35,711 bases of DNA from RBG-16-66-20 sp964564865 (GCA_964564865.1 CAZMDA010000035.1:1-35711), one strand, 5' to 3'; shown: positions 6,664 to 16,737, numbered from the stretch's first letter. Translations and numbers: made by a program. Notes: generated from the letters alone by a model not told the origin.

Positions 6664-6969
6664 ATGCCCCGCTACGATTACAGACCGCTGAGCGGAACCT
6701 GCGACAAGTGCACCGGCACCTTCGAGGTGATGCAGCGCATCTCGGAGCCCAAGCTCACCCGCTGCCCGACCTGCCGGCAGAAGGTCGAGCGCCTGGTGGG
6801 CGCCCCGGCCCTGGGCGGCAAGTACCACTACACCCCGAAGCGGATCCAGGAGCTGGGCATGACCCAGTACAAGAAGGCGGGCGACGGCGTCTACGAGCGC
6901 ACCGCCGGCACCAAGGGCCCCGAGGTGATGATCAAGGGCCAGCCCAACGTCAAGGCGGACGACTTCTAG
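6664..6969 (+). CDS. FmdB-family zinc ribbon protein
   Basis: 101 residues. The N-terminal zinc ribbon has C13-x2-C16 and C34-x2-C37 after MPRYDYRPLSGT, matching FmdB/Cxxc_CxxC_SSSS regulatory proteins. The rest is a basic, low-complexity tail (YKKAGDGVYERTAGTKG). Founding members were proposed to regulate amidase/formamidase genes, but most have no proven role. The start agrees with the family N-terminus. It precedes the DUF1330 gene by 57 bases and may have its own leaderless promoter shared back to back with the rhodanese gene. Confidence 0.88.
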   Translation: MPRYDYRPLSGTCDKCTGTFEVMQRISEPKLTRCPTCRQKVERLVGAPALGGKYHYTPKRIQELGMTQYKKAGDGVYERTAGTKGPEVMIKGQPNVKADDF

Positions 6970-7026
6970 CGCCGCAATCCCGGCCCGCAGTGGCATCATT
7001 GGCTCCCCCAATCGAGGAGCGATGCC

Positions 7027-7320
7027 ATGGCCAAGGCCTACTGGATTTCCTGCTACCGCGCCATCTACAAACCCGAGGCGCTCGCCGCCTACGCCGCCCT
7101 CGCCGGCCCGGCGATCCTCGCCGCCGGCGGGCGCTTCCTGGTGCGCGGCATGCCGGACAAGGTGCACGACAACGGCGTCATGCAGCGCACCGTGGTGGTG
7201 GAGTTCGACAGCCTGGCCGCCGCGCATGCCGCGCACGACGGCCCGGCCTACGGCGCCGCGCTGAAGGCGCTGGGCGACGCGGTGGACCGCGACTTCAGGA
7301 TCGTCGAGGGCGCCGCCTGA
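7027..7320 (+). CDS. DUF1330 family protein
   Basis: 97 residues with a ferredoxin-like dimeric alpha/beta-barrel pattern. Family features are MAKAYWISCYRAIYKPEALAAY at the start and RTVVVEFDSLAAAHAAHDGP toward the end. DUF1330 proteins are small cytoplasmic proteins without assigned catalysis, common beside catabolic genes. GAGGAGC (7014-7020) gives a strong ribosome site for ATG 7027. Its TGA is one base before the ATG of the enolase-superfamily gene, so the two are tightly coupled, and it probably heads the five-gene operon ending at 11215. Confidence 0.9.
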   Translation: MAKAYWISCYRAIYKPEALAAYAALAGPAILAAGGRFLVRGMPDKVHDNGVMQRTVVVEFDSLAAAHAAHDGPAYGAALKALGDAVDRDFRIVEGAA

Positions 7321-7321
7321 G

Positions 7322-8401
7322 ATGAAGATCACCGCGATCGAGGCCTGCGTCCTCACGGTGGCGCCGCCTAAACCCATGGCGCTCGATTTCCCGCACCACA
7401 AGCTGGTGGTGGCGCAGATCGCCACCGACGAGGGATTGCAGGGCCTGGGCTACAGCCTGGTCTTCGGCGGCGGCGGCGCCGAGAGCGTGCTCGCCTACCT
7501 GGAGACGCGCCTGAAGCCGCTGCTCCTCGGCGAGGACCCGCTCGCGGTGGAGAAGCTGTGGGAGAAGATGTACCGCGGCGACCGCGGCGTGCGCCGGGTC
7601 GGCATCGCCGGCATGGCGCTCGCGGCGCTGGACATCGGCCTGTGGGACCTCGCCGGCAAGGCGGCGCAGCTGCCGCTGTACAAGCTGTGGGGCGCGGTGC
7701 GCGATTCCGTCGACTGCTACGGCTCCGGCGGCTGGGGCAACTATACCGAGAAGGACCTGGTCGGCGAGGCCGAGCGCTACGCCGCGATGGGCTGCCGCTA
7801 CTACAAGATGAAGATCCACCATCCGGACCCGGAAGCGAACCGCAGGCGCGTCGCCGCCGTGAAGCAGGCGCTCGGGCCCGGCGTGCGCATGATGGTGGAC
7901 GTGAACCAGAAGCTGGACCTCGCGGGCAACATCCGCCAGGCCGCGCTGCTGGAGGACCTGGACCTCGTCTGGTACGAGGAGCCGGTCAACTCGGATGACA
8001 ACGCCGCCTGCGCCGAGGTCGCCGCCGCGATCCGCATCCCGGTCGCCACCGGCGAGAACCACTACAACCGCTACGAGTTCCGCGACCTGATCGAGCGCCG
8101 CGCGGCGCGCTTCCTGATGCCCGACGTCTGCCGCGCCAACGGCTACAGCGAGACGCTGAAGATCGGCCACCTCGCCGCGGCGCATGGCGTGCGCGTCTCG
8201 CCGCACGTGGTGTACGAGCTGTCCATCCAGGTCTGCGGCACGCTGGCGAACGGCTTCCTGGTGGAGCTCATGGACTGGATGCCGCCGGACCTGTTCGAGG
8301 CCCTGCCGCAGTGCGTGGACGGGTCGATCCGCATCCCGGAGCGTCCCGGGCACGGCATGGTGCTCGCCAAGGGGGCGGTGGCGAAGTACCGCAGCGCGTA
8401 A
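7322..8401 (+). CDS. Mandelate racemase/muconate lactonizing enzyme family
   Basis: 359 residues in the enolase-superfamily layout: an N-terminal capping domain (1-125) and a (beta/alpha)7-beta barrel. The catalytic set is visible: KxK (K162, K164), metal ligands D193, E219 or E220 and E245, then D268 and H295 (SPHV). The KxK plus Asp/His dyad places it in the mandelate racemase subgroup, which abstracts a proton alpha to a carboxylate (acid-sugar dehydratase, racemase or lactonizing activity). The substrate cannot be read from sequence. With the following Bug receptor and RidA genes, uptake and turnover of an organic acid is the likeliest role. Its start almost abuts the DUF1330 stop. Confidence 0.93.
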   Translation: MKITAIEACVLTVAPPKPMALDFPHHKLVVAQIATDEGLQGLGYSLVFGGGGAESVLAYLETRLKPLLLGEDPLAVEKLWEKMYRGDRGVRRVGIAGMALAALDIGLWDLAGKAAQLPLYKLWGAVRDSVDCYGSGGWGNYTEKDLVGEAERYAAMGCRYYKMKIHHPDPEANRRRVAAVKQALGPGVRMMVDVNQKLDLAGNIRQAALLEDLDLVWYEEPVNSDDNAACAEVAAAIRIPVATGENHYNRYEFRDLIERRAARFLMPDVCRANGYSETLKIGHLAAAHGVRVSPHVVYELSIQVCGTLANGFLVELMDWMPPDLFEALPQCVDGSIRIPERPGHGMVLAKGAVAKYRSA

Positions 8402-8457
8402 GGCGCGGGTTCGTATCGCGGAACCCCGGTGGCGGCGCGATGCGCTAGGCTTCTCGC

Positions 8458-9762
8458 ATGCCTGCACGTCCCGCGACCAAGCCCCTCCTGCCCGTCACTA
8501 TCCAGCCCGGCGGCGTGCGCTACGCGCCGGGCATCCGCGCCGGCAACTGGGTGTTCGCCACCGGGCACAAGGGCACGGCGGAATTCGGCGGCGCCATGGC
8601 GCCCGAGGTGCTCGAGGCCGGCGCGCCGGCGCACGGCCTGCCGAAGAACAAGAAGGAAGCGCTGCGCGTCTTCGCCAACTTCGCCAAGGTTCTGAAGGCC
8701 GGCGGCAGCGACCGCGACCACGTGGTGCGCGTGGACCAGTACTACCGCCACGGCCAGGTGGTGCCCGCCTACCACGAGGTGCGGCGGACCTTCTTCGGCG
8801 GCCACATCCCGCCCAGCACTTCCAACCTGCACCAGGACTTCCTGCTCGCCGGCCAGGAGATGGAGGTGCAGTTGATGGCGGTGGTGCCCGGCAAGGGCCT
8901 CAAGCCGGTGCAGCACCGGCCCAAGGACCTGCCGGTGCACGCCAGCTCGGGCTACAGCCCGGTGCTCACCTGCGGCGACTACGTGTTCGTCGCCGGCCAG
9001 ACCGCCGAGGCGTTCAAGGCCGACGAGGGCCCGATCGACCCGGCGGCGCGCCTGCACGCCGGCCACCTGTGGAAGGGCTCGCCGATCAAGCTGGAGACCG
9101 AGTTCATCATTGCTCGCAAGCTGGTGCCGGCGCTGGCGACGGTGGGCAACAAACTCGAGGACGTGGTGAAGGCGCAGGTCTACGTGCGCGACGTCTCGGA
9201 CATCCCGAAGTTCAACGAGGTCTGGGCGAAGCACTTCCCGAAGGCGCCGCCCGCCACCACCATCATCACCACCGCGAACCCGGGCTTCGTCTGCGAGGTC
9301 GGCCGCATCGAGATCAACACCATCAGCCTGCGCCGCGGCGGGAAGACGAGGAAGCAGGTGGTGGACGCCGGCGTGCCGATGCCCTTTGCGCGCCAGGTGC
9401 AGGCGATCCGCGCCGGCGACCTGCTGTTCCTGGGCGGGCTGATGGCGGTGGATGCGAAGGGCGCGCTCGCCGCGCCCGCGCGCACCGACCCGCGCCGGCC
9501 GCATTTCGCCTCGGAGGCGGAACTGCAGATGGACTTCATGCTGGCGCAGGCGGAGCGGATCTGCCGCAAGGCCGGCACCTCGCTCGCCAACGTGGTGCGC
9601 GCCCAGCAGTTCCATACCCGGCTGTCCGATTTCCACGCCGCGTGGCGCGCCTGGGACCGGCGCCTGCCCGGCCAGCACCTGCCCTTTTCCGCGATCGAAG
9701 TGCCCGCGCTGGCGGTTCCCGGCGCGGTGGTGATGCTGGACCTGTGGATCTACGTCCCCTGA
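8458..9762 (+). CDS. Triple RidA/YjgF-domain protein
   Basis: 434 residues made of three tandem RidA-like units, at about 10-150 (RYAPGIRAGNWVFATGHKGT), 155-295 (SGYSPVLTCGDYVFVAGQTA) and 300-434 (QVQAIRAGDLLFLGGLMAV). Each repeats the RidA pattern of a G-D-x-x-F strand followed by a helix and a 'V-x-V-R-x-x-x' strand. RidA proteins normally form trimers and deaminate reactive enamines/imines with a key arginine. None of the three units has that arginine at the expected place (PPSTS, PPATT, LPFSA), so canonical deaminase activity is doubtful. One chain could form an intramolecular trimer. It is followed 16 bases later by a Bug receptor and looks like part of that catabolic operon. ATG 8458 has only a weak ribosome site. 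Confidence 0.9.
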   Translation: MPARPATKPLLPVTIQPGGVRYAPGIRAGNWVFATGHKGTAEFGGAMAPEVLEAGAPAHGLPKNKKEALRVFANFAKVLKAGGSDRDHVVRVDQYYRHGQVVPAYHEVRRTFFGGHIPPSTSNLHQDFLLAGQEMEVQLMAVVPGKGLKPVQHRPKDLPVHASSGYSPVLTCGDYVFVAGQTAEAFKADEGPIDPAARLHAGHLWKGSPIKLETEFIIARKLVPALATVGNKLEDVVKAQVYVRDVSDIPKFNEVWAKHFPKAPPATTIITTANPGFVCEVGRIEINTISLRRGGKTRKQVVDAGVPMPFARQVQAIRAGDLLFLGGLMAVDAKGALAAPARTDPRRPHFASEAELQMDFMLAQAERICRKAGTSLANVVRAQQFHTRLSDFHAAWRAWDRRLPGQHLPFSAIEVPALAVPGAVVMLDLWIYVP

Positions 9763-9778
9763 ACAAGGAGTCCCGACC

Positions 9779-10735
9779 ATGAAGCGCATCCTGCTGCCGT
9801 TCCTGCTGGTCCTCGCCGCCGCGCCGCTCCACGCGCAGGAGTTCCCGCCGCCCCAGATCCGCATCGTGGTGCCCTTCACCGCCGGCGGCGGCACCGACGT
9901 CATCATGCGCCTGGTGGCGCAGCACATGGCCGAGTCGCTGAAGACCACCATCATCATCGACAACCGCGTCGGCGCCGGCGGCGTCATCGGCTCCAAGTAC
10001 GTCGCCGACCAGGCGCCCGACGGCCGCACCTTCCTCGCCGTCGCGAGCGCTTTTGGCGTCCGTGCGGCGATCGACCGCACCGTGCCCTACGAGGTCGGCA
10101 AGGACCTGGTCGGCGTGGGCCAGATGGCGCGCTCGCCCAGCTTCATGGTGGTGTCCACCCAGCACGGCTTCAAGTCGCTCCGGGACCTGATCGAGTACGC
10201 GAAGAAGCAGCCGCAGGGCATCCACTACTCCTCGGCGGGCGTGGGCAGCACCGCGCACCTGCACGCGGCGGCCACCGCTCACCTGGCCGGCATCAAGGCC
10301 GAGCACGTGCCGCAGCGCGGCACGCCCGAGGCGGTGAACGACGCCATGGCCGGGCGCGTGCTGTATGCCTTCGCGCCGGGACCGAACGCCATCCCGCTCG
10401 CCAAGGCGGGCAAGCTGCAGATCCTGGTCACCACCTCGGCCGCCGGCGCCAACTTCTACCCGGGCGTGCCCTCGCTCGCGCAGGCGGGCGTCTCCGGCTA
10501 CGAGGGCGACGACTGGTTCGGCGTCTTCGCCCCGGCCAGCACGCCGATGGCGATCCGCGAGCGCTTCGCCGCCGAGATGGCCAAGGCGCTCGGCCAGCAG
10601 GTGGTGAAGGACCGGCTGGCGACGCTCGGCGCCGAGCCCGCGTACATGGGGCCTGCGCAGTTCGACGCCTTCGCCAGGGACTACGTCGGCATGGCGCGCA
10701 AGCTGGGCGAAGCCGTCGGCATCAAGCCGCAGTAA
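9779..10735 (+). CDS. Bug/TctC tripartite tricarboxylate receptor
   Basis: 318 residues. A signal peptide (MKRILLPFLLVLAAAPLHAQ) is followed by the Bug-family pattern IRIVVPFTAGGGTDVIMRLVA, then HLHAAATAHLAG and a C-terminal domain ending KLGEAVGIKPQ. Bug proteins are periplasmic binding proteins for carboxylates and related small acids. Most are orphans that share a few TctA/TctB membrane partners encoded elsewhere; none is in this window. AAGGAG (9765-9770) gives a clear ribosome site. The single-domain RidA gene follows after 3 bases. The ligand is probably the substrate handled by the neighbouring enolase-superfamily and RidA proteins (inference). Confidence 0.95.
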   Translation: MKRILLPFLLVLAAAPLHAQEFPPPQIRIVVPFTAGGGTDVIMRLVAQHMAESLKTTIIIDNRVGAGGVIGSKYVADQAPDGRTFLAVASAFGVRAAIDRTVPYEVGKDLVGVGQMARSPSFMVVSTQHGFKSLRDLIEYAKKQPQGIHYSSAGVGSTAHLHAAATAHLAGIKAEHVPQRGTPEAVNDAMAGRVLYAFAPGPNAIPLAKAGKLQILVTTSAAGANFYPGVPSLAQAGVSGYEGDDWFGVFAPASTPMAIRERFAAEMAKALGQQVVKDRLATLGAEPAYMGPAQFDAFARDYVGMARKLGEAVGIKPQ

Positions 10736-10738
10736 TCC

Positions 10739-11215
10739 ATGGCCGGAACGATCGAAGCGCGCCTGAAGCAGCTGGGCTACGAGCTGCCGCCGCCGTTCAC
10801 CTTCCCGAAGAACAACCGCACCGGCTGCACGCAGTCAGGCAAGGTGCTGTACCTGTCCGGCCACGGCCTCGCCCTGCCGCAGCTGCCGGGCGTGCGCCAG
10901 GCGGGCAAGTTCGGCGTCGACATCACGGTCGAGGAAGGCTACGCCACCGCGCGCGCGGTGGCGCTCACCATGATGGCGACGCTGAAGGCGCACTGCGGCG
11001 ACCTGGACAACGTGAAGCGCGTGCTGCGCCTGTTCGGCATGTGCAACTGCACGCCGGACTTCGCGCAGCAGCCGGGCGTGATCGACGGCGCCTCGGACCT
11101 GTTCTACGAGGTGTGGGGGCCGGAATTCGGCCGGCACGCGCGCTCGGCCGTCGGCCACGTCGCGCTGCCGCGCGGCATCGCGGTGGAGATCAACGGGGAA
11201 TTCGAGCTCGCCTGA
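10739..11215 (+). CDS. RidA family protein
   Basis: 158 residues, one RidA/YjgF domain of the longer type. The C-terminal signature HARSAVGHVALPRG retains the arginine used by RidA to deaminate 2-aminoacrylate and other enamines/imines, unlike the triple RidA protein two genes upstream. The N-terminus (ARLKQLGYELPPPF) is typical of the subgroup found beside Bug receptors in Burkholderiales. It should be cytoplasmic and trimeric. The start is 3 bases after the receptor's stop, so it is the last gene of the plus-strand operon, convergent with the FrnE-like gene. Confidence 0.93.
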   Translation: MAGTIEARLKQLGYELPPPFTFPKNNRTGCTQSGKVLYLSGHGLALPQLPGVRQAGKFGVDITVEEGYATARAVALTMMATLKAHCGDLDNVKRVLRLFGMCNCTPDFAQQPGVIDGASDLFYEVWGPEFGRHARSAVGHVALPRGIAVEINGEFELA

Positions 11216-11232
11216 AGGCTCGGCGAGCTGGC

Positions 11233-11850
11233 CTAGGCCTTCTTGCCGCGCGCCTGCTTCGCCAGCTGCTCCAGCGCCTCGTAGGGCTGGGCCCCCACCA
11301 CGCCGTAGCCGCCGGCGACGAAGGTCGGCACGCCGGTGACGCCGTACTCGCGGGATTTCTCCCAGTCGGCGTCCACCGCCGCCTTGAACGTGCGCTTCTC
11401 CAGCACCTCGCGCGCCTTGTCCTCGGGGAGCCCCACTTTCTTCGCCAGCCCGACCAGCACGTCCACATCGCCGATGTTGAGGCCATCCACGAAATAGGCG
11501 CGGAAGATGGCGTCGTGGATGGCATCCCCACCCTTCTGGGTATCGGCCCAGGCGCCCAGCTCCTGCGCCAGGCGGCTGTTGTAGGTATGCGTGCGGTTGC
11601 CGTAGGGCAGCCCCTCGGCCTGCATGCGGGCGCGCATCTCGGCCTGCTTCTGCGCGATGTCGAAGCCGCGGCCGGCAAAGAGCGCTTCCAGGCTCTTGCC
11701 TTCCTGCGGCGTGTCCGGGTGCAGGGGGAAATGCACCCACTTCACCTTCACGTCCTGCTCGCGCTTCAGTTTCTCAATACGCACGGTACTGAGGTAGCAC
11801 CAGGGTCAGACGTAGTCGGAGAAGATCTCCATGACCAAAGGTTCGCTCAT
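11233..11850 (-). CDS. FrnE-type DsbA oxidoreductase, probable selenoprotein
   Basis: 205 residues if the in-frame TGA at 11808-11806 is read as selenocysteine. From ATG 11850 the frame reads MSEPLVMEIFSDYV-U-PWCYL. The TGA falls exactly at the first cysteine of the CPWC active site that FrnE/DsbA-like proteins carry after 'FSDxV'. The remaining 190 residues are intact and family-like (HPDTPQEGKSL, GLPYGNRTHTYNSRLAQEL, GVTGVPTFVAGGYGVVGAQP). A hairpin 12 bases after TGA has the size, spacing and loop G of a bacterial SECIS element. DsbA-like selenoproteins with UxxC are known. Alternative starts: 11859 (MERMSEP) and 11832; gene callers without Sec would begin at GTG 11784 and lose the active site. 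It follows the M20 gene by 18 bases. No signal peptide, so it is cytoplasmic. SelA/B/C/D would have to be encoded elsewhere. Confidence 0.85.
11773..11793 (-). other. Predicted bacterial SECIS hairpin
   Basis: On the minus strand CTCAGTAC (11793-11786) pairs with GTATTGAG (11780-11773) over 8 bp with one G-U, closing the 5-base loop CGTGC with G at loop position 2. The loop begins 21 bases after TGA, within the roughly 16-37 base window known for bacterial SECIS elements. The codons forming it (AGT, ATT, AAA nearby) are unusually A/T-rich for this genome, and the residues (LSTVRIE) depart from the usual family reading at this place, as expected if RNA structure constrains the sequence. Confidence 0.8.
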
Positions 11851-11868
11851 GCGCTCCATTCTAGCCGC

Positions 11869-12996
11869 TCAGGCCCTGCACCAGTCCTCGATGATCGCCT
11901 CGTAGATCCCCACCGACTGCCGGATGCGCTCCATGTGGCAGTACTCGTCGGTCTGGTGCGCCATGCCCGCCTCGCCGGGCCCGAGCACCACCGTCGGCGC
12001 GCCCGGCCAGGCCGTGAGCAGGTTGGCGGCGTCGGTCATGTAGGGCGCCGTGCGCGCCGCGGGCTTTTCCTTCAGCACCGGCGCGCAGATCTCGAACACG
12101 CGCTGCATCCACTCGTTCTGCGGCTCGGTCCACACCGGCCCCATGTCGGAGAAGATGTCCAGCCTCGCCTCCGCGCCCATCAGCGCCTGGAGTTTCTTCA
12201 GCAGCGCCGCATGGTCGGTCCCGGGCACGGTGCGGATGTCGACGCCGATCCGCGCCAGGTCCGGCACCAGGTTGACGCCGCTGCCGCCCTCCACCGTGCC
12301 CACGTTCATCGTCGGCGAGCCCATCACCGGGTGCGCCGGGACGCCGAACTCGAAGCCTTCCAGCTTCGCGATCGCCTTGGCCGCCTTGTAGATGGCGTTG
12401 TCGCCCAGGTGCGGCATGGAGCCGTGCGCGGAGACGCCTTTGAACTCGGCGTGGAACTTGATCGAGCCCTTGTGGCCGACCATCGGGTAGTTGGAGGTGG
12501 GTTCGCCCACCACGATGGCGCCCGCCTGGCCCATCAGCTTGGGCAATTGCGCGAGGTGGCGCGAGCCGACGCAGCCGTTCTCCTCCGAGGCCGTCAGCAC
12601 CAGCACGATGCCGGGTGTGCCGTTCAGCTTGTCGGCGAAGGCGCGCGCCGCGACCAGCATCGCCGCGACGCCCGCCTTCATGTCCGAGGAGCCGCGGCCG
12701 TAGAGCCGGTCGCCGTCGGTCTCGCCGTTGAACGGATCCTTCGACCATTGGCGCGTGCCCAGCGGCACCACGTCCAGGTGCCCGGTCAGGCACAGCGGCG
12801 GCTTCCGGTCCGAGCCCCCGGCGCGCGCGATCACGCTGGTGCGGCTGTCCTCGTACTCGTGGTACTCGACGTGGTAGCCCCAGGCGAGCAGGCGCTCGCC
12901 GATGTGGCGCGCGCAGTCGCGCTCGCGGCCGGGCGGGTTGACGGTGTCGAAGTGGAGCAGGTCCTTCGTGAGGGCAACGGCATCGGCGGCGCTCAT
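11869..12996 (-). CDS. M20 family metallopeptidase (ArgE/DapE type)
   Basis: 375 residues with the full M20 zinc set: H73 in TGHLDVVP with D75, D105 in GRGSSDMKAG, general base E138 and E139 in TASEENG, and E165 in VGEPT. The dimerisation domain (about 175-290, KGSIKFHAEFKGVSAHGSMP) is complete. It hydrolyses an N-acyl or peptide bond in the cytoplasm: acetylornithine deacetylase, succinyl-diaminopimelate desuccinylase or a relative. The exact substrate is not certain, so no gene symbol is given. It starts 7 bases after the HELGH membrane protein and precedes the FrnE-like selenoprotein gene by 18 bases, so the three form a minus-strand operon. Confidence 0.94.
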   Translation of the reverse strand: MSAADAVALTKDLLHFDTVNPPGRERDCARHIGERLLAWGYHVEYHEYEDSRTSVIARAGGSDRKPPLCLTGHLDVVPLGTRQWSKDPFNGETDGDRLYGRGSSDMKAGVAAMLVAARAFADKLNGTPGIVLVLTASEENGCVGSRHLAQLPKLMGQAGAIVVGEPTSNYPMVGHKGSIKFHAEFKGVSAHGSMPHLGDNAIYKAAKAIAKLEGFEFGVPAHPVMGSPTMNVGTVEGGSGVNLVPDLARIGVDIRTVPGTDHAALLKKLQALMGAEARLDIFSDMGPVWTEPQNEWMQRVFEICAPVLKEKPAARTAPYMTDAANLLTAWPGAPTVVLGPGEAGMAHQTDEYCHMERIRQSVGIYEAIIEDWCRA

Positions 12997-13003
12997 GGAC
13001 GAA

Positions 13004-13960
13004 TCATACCCGCGGGTGCGCCTCCTGCGCCGCCTGCCACGCGCGCCAGGCGCCCCACGCGTACAGCGCCGCGAGCGCCGCCAGGCACAGCACGCCCACG
13101 GTGACGTGCCGGTTCACCAGCTGGTCGATGGTCCAGCCGTAGTCGTCCACCAGCTTGGTCGCGTCCGAGTGCCCGGTGCCCTCCTGCTCGCCGAACGGGA
13201 TCCGTCCCTTGTCGGTGCGCGACGCCCACCAGACCGAGAACATGTCCACGAAGGCCGCGGCGCCGATGGCGACGAAGCCCCAGCGCAGGCTGCCCTTGTA
13301 GAGGTTGGTGTCCTTGCCGAAGTAGAAGCTCGCCATGAGCAGCGTGGCGAGGATCATCCCCAGGCCGTCGCCGCCGAACACCACCAGCATCATGGCGGTC
13401 TTCTCCTTGATGCCCAGCGTGCCCACGAGTTGCAGCAGCAGGATCACCCCGGCGAGCGCGACCACCAGCCAGTTCTCCTTGGTCCACGCGCGCCAGGCCA
13501 TGAACCCGACCGCGCCCAGCACCACCAGCGGGGTGACGATGCCGCGCGTCTCGGCGGTGATCGCCTTCCACAGGGTCGGTACCGACCAGAAGCCGCACAG
13601 CCAGGCGGTGACGGAATGGCCCAGCTCGTGCACCGGCATGGTGAGGAAGGTGCGCTGCAGGAAGGGCAGGAAGGCGTTGAACAGGACGGCGAGGACGAGC
13701 ATCGCGGGAATCGCGGCGAGGCAGAACTTGAACTCCAGGGCGGGATCGTCGACGCCCTCGGGCTCGGTCAGGGGCGCGAGGCGGATGCCGCCCTGCGCCG
13801 GCGGCGCCTCCTCCGCTTGCGTGACCGCGGGCGCGATGGCCGCGGCGCCGGCCCGGCCCTGCTTCCTGATCGCCTCCGCCTTGGCATAGTTCGCGCCGCA
13901 CTTGGGGCAGTCGGGACCATCGGCGCGGGGAGCGTTGCACCAGGGGCAGGCAGCGGCCAT
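13004..13960 (-). CDS. Zinc-ribbon membrane protein with HELGH motif
   Basis: 318 residues from ATG 13960. The N-terminus is a zinc ribbon (C5-x2-C8, C18-x2-C21), followed by an Ala/Pro linker and about seven membrane segments from residue 78 on. HELGH (111-115) just after the first segment is the zinc-binding motif of M50-like site-2 membrane proteases. A later Asp ligand is not obvious, although MFSVWW and GGDGLGM occur in other segments, so protease activity is plausible but unproven. A cytoplasmic zinc ribbon fused to an intramembrane HExxH domain suggests regulated proteolysis or membrane-protein quality control (inference). It is the first gene of the operon with M20 and FrnE. TAGCAT 7 bases upstream may be a leaderless promoter. 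Confidence 0.85.
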   Translation of the reverse strand: MAAACPWCNAPRADGPDCPKCGANYAKAEAIRKQGRAGAAAIAPAVTQAEEAPPAQGGIRLAPLTEPEGVDDPALEFKFCLAAIPAMLVLAVLFNAFLPFLQRTFLTMPVHELGHSVTAWLCGFWSVPTLWKAITAETRGIVTPLVVLGAVGFMAWRAWTKENWLVVALAGVILLLQLVGTLGIKEKTAMMLVVFGGDGLGMILATLLMASFYFGKDTNLYKGSLRWGFVAIGAAAFVDMFSVWWASRTDKGRIPFGEQEGTGHSDATKLVDDYGWTIDQLVNRHVTVGVLCLAALAALYAWGAWRAWQAAQEAHPRV

Positions 13961-14027
13961 GGCGGGAATGCTACCTGCATAATCCGTGTTCACCCGTTTT
14001 TCCTGCCCACCAACCGGAGTTCCTGGA

Positions 14028-14822
14028 ATGCCCGCCGCCCCTTCCCTGCGCCGCCTCGGCCTTGCGCTCGTGCTTGCCGCCGCTGCCACCACCTGCCTCG
14101 CGCAGGCGAAGAAAGCCCCCGCCCCCTACGAGCCCGTCTCCGGCCAGGACGGCAAGGACGTGGTCTGGGTGCCGACCTCGCAGGCGCTGGTGGACAAGAT
14201 GCTGGACATGGCGCGGGTGACCCGGGATGACTTCGTCATGGACCTGGGATCGGGCGACGGCCGCACCGTGATCACCGCCGCCAAGCGCGGCGCGCGGGCG
14301 CTGGGCGTGGAGTACAACCCGGACATGGTGGCGCTGTCGCAGCGCAACGCGGAGAAGGAGGGCGTTGCCAGCCGCGCCACCTTCGTCAAGGCCGACCTGT
14401 TCGAGACCGACTTCTCCAGGGCCAGCGTGATCACCATGTTCCTGCTGCCGGACATCAACCTCAAGCTGCGGCCGAAGATCCTGGCGCTGAAGCCCGGCAC
14501 GCGCATCGTCTCCAACAGCTTCACCATGGGCGACTGGAAGGAGGACGAGCGCGCGACCATCACGCAGGCGGCCGGCTGCGAAACCTCCTGGTGCACCGCG
14601 CTGCTGTGGATCGTGCCGGCGCGGGTCGAGGGCACGCACGCGCTGCCGCAGGGCACGGTCACCTTCAAGCAGCGCTACCAGGAGCTCACCGGCGACTTCG
14701 CCACCGGGGGCCGGACCTACGCGCTGGAGGGCAAGGTGCGCGGCGAGGACGTCACCTTCACCGCCGGCGGCCGCGAGTACCGCGGCCGCATGGTCGGCAA
14801 GCGCTTTGAACTGAAAGAGTAG
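14028..14822 (+). CDS. Signal-peptide-bearing SAM methyltransferase, copy 1
   Basis: 264 residues. A hydrophobic N-terminus (PSLRRLGLALVLAAAATTC) ends in an AxA-like cleavage site (CLAQA). A class I methyltransferase fold follows, with motif I DLGSGDGRT (72-80), acidic GVEYNPDMVALSQ, KADLFETDF and MFLLPDINLKLRPK. A C-terminal beta-rich extension (about 190-264) follows a conserved SWCTALLW. SAM is not known in the periplasm, so this is either a membrane-anchored cytoplasmic-face enzyme or an exported protein with a changed role. It is the first of three paralogues; the core is nearly identical to copy 2. ATG 14028 has GGAG 10 bases upstream, and the extension to 13986 is not needed. CATAAT (13978-13983) may be its -10. 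Confidence 0.9.
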   Translation: MPAAPSLRRLGLALVLAAAATTCLAQAKKAPAPYEPVSGQDGKDVVWVPTSQALVDKMLDMARVTRDDFVMDLGSGDGRTVITAAKRGARALGVEYNPDMVALSQRNAEKEGVASRATFVKADLFETDFSRASVITMFLLPDINLKLRPKILALKPGTRIVSNSFTMGDWKEDERATITQAAGCETSWCTALLWIVPARVEGTHALPQGTVTFKQRYQELTGDFATGGRTYALEGKVRGEDVTFTAGGREYRGRMVGKRFELKE

Positions 14823-14836
14823 CCCGCCCGCGGGCT
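14820..14836. terminator. Hairpin between convergent methyltransferase and htpG
   Basis: AGCCCG and CGGGCT pair around CCCG in the 16-base gap between the two stop codons. There is no T tract on either side, so it may weakly terminate both strands or simply block read-through. Confidence 0.4.
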
Positions 14837-14838
14837 GA

Positions 14839-16737
<1,899 letters not shown>

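Noticed and set aside
11233..11784. FrnE-like gene as an ordinary CDS from GTG 11784, or as a pseudogene with a nonsense mutation
   Set aside because: The upstream frame continues the fold with a good start, the only stop is TGA exactly at the active-site Cys, and a SECIS-like hairpin follows. A random nonsense mutation would not predict that hairpin.
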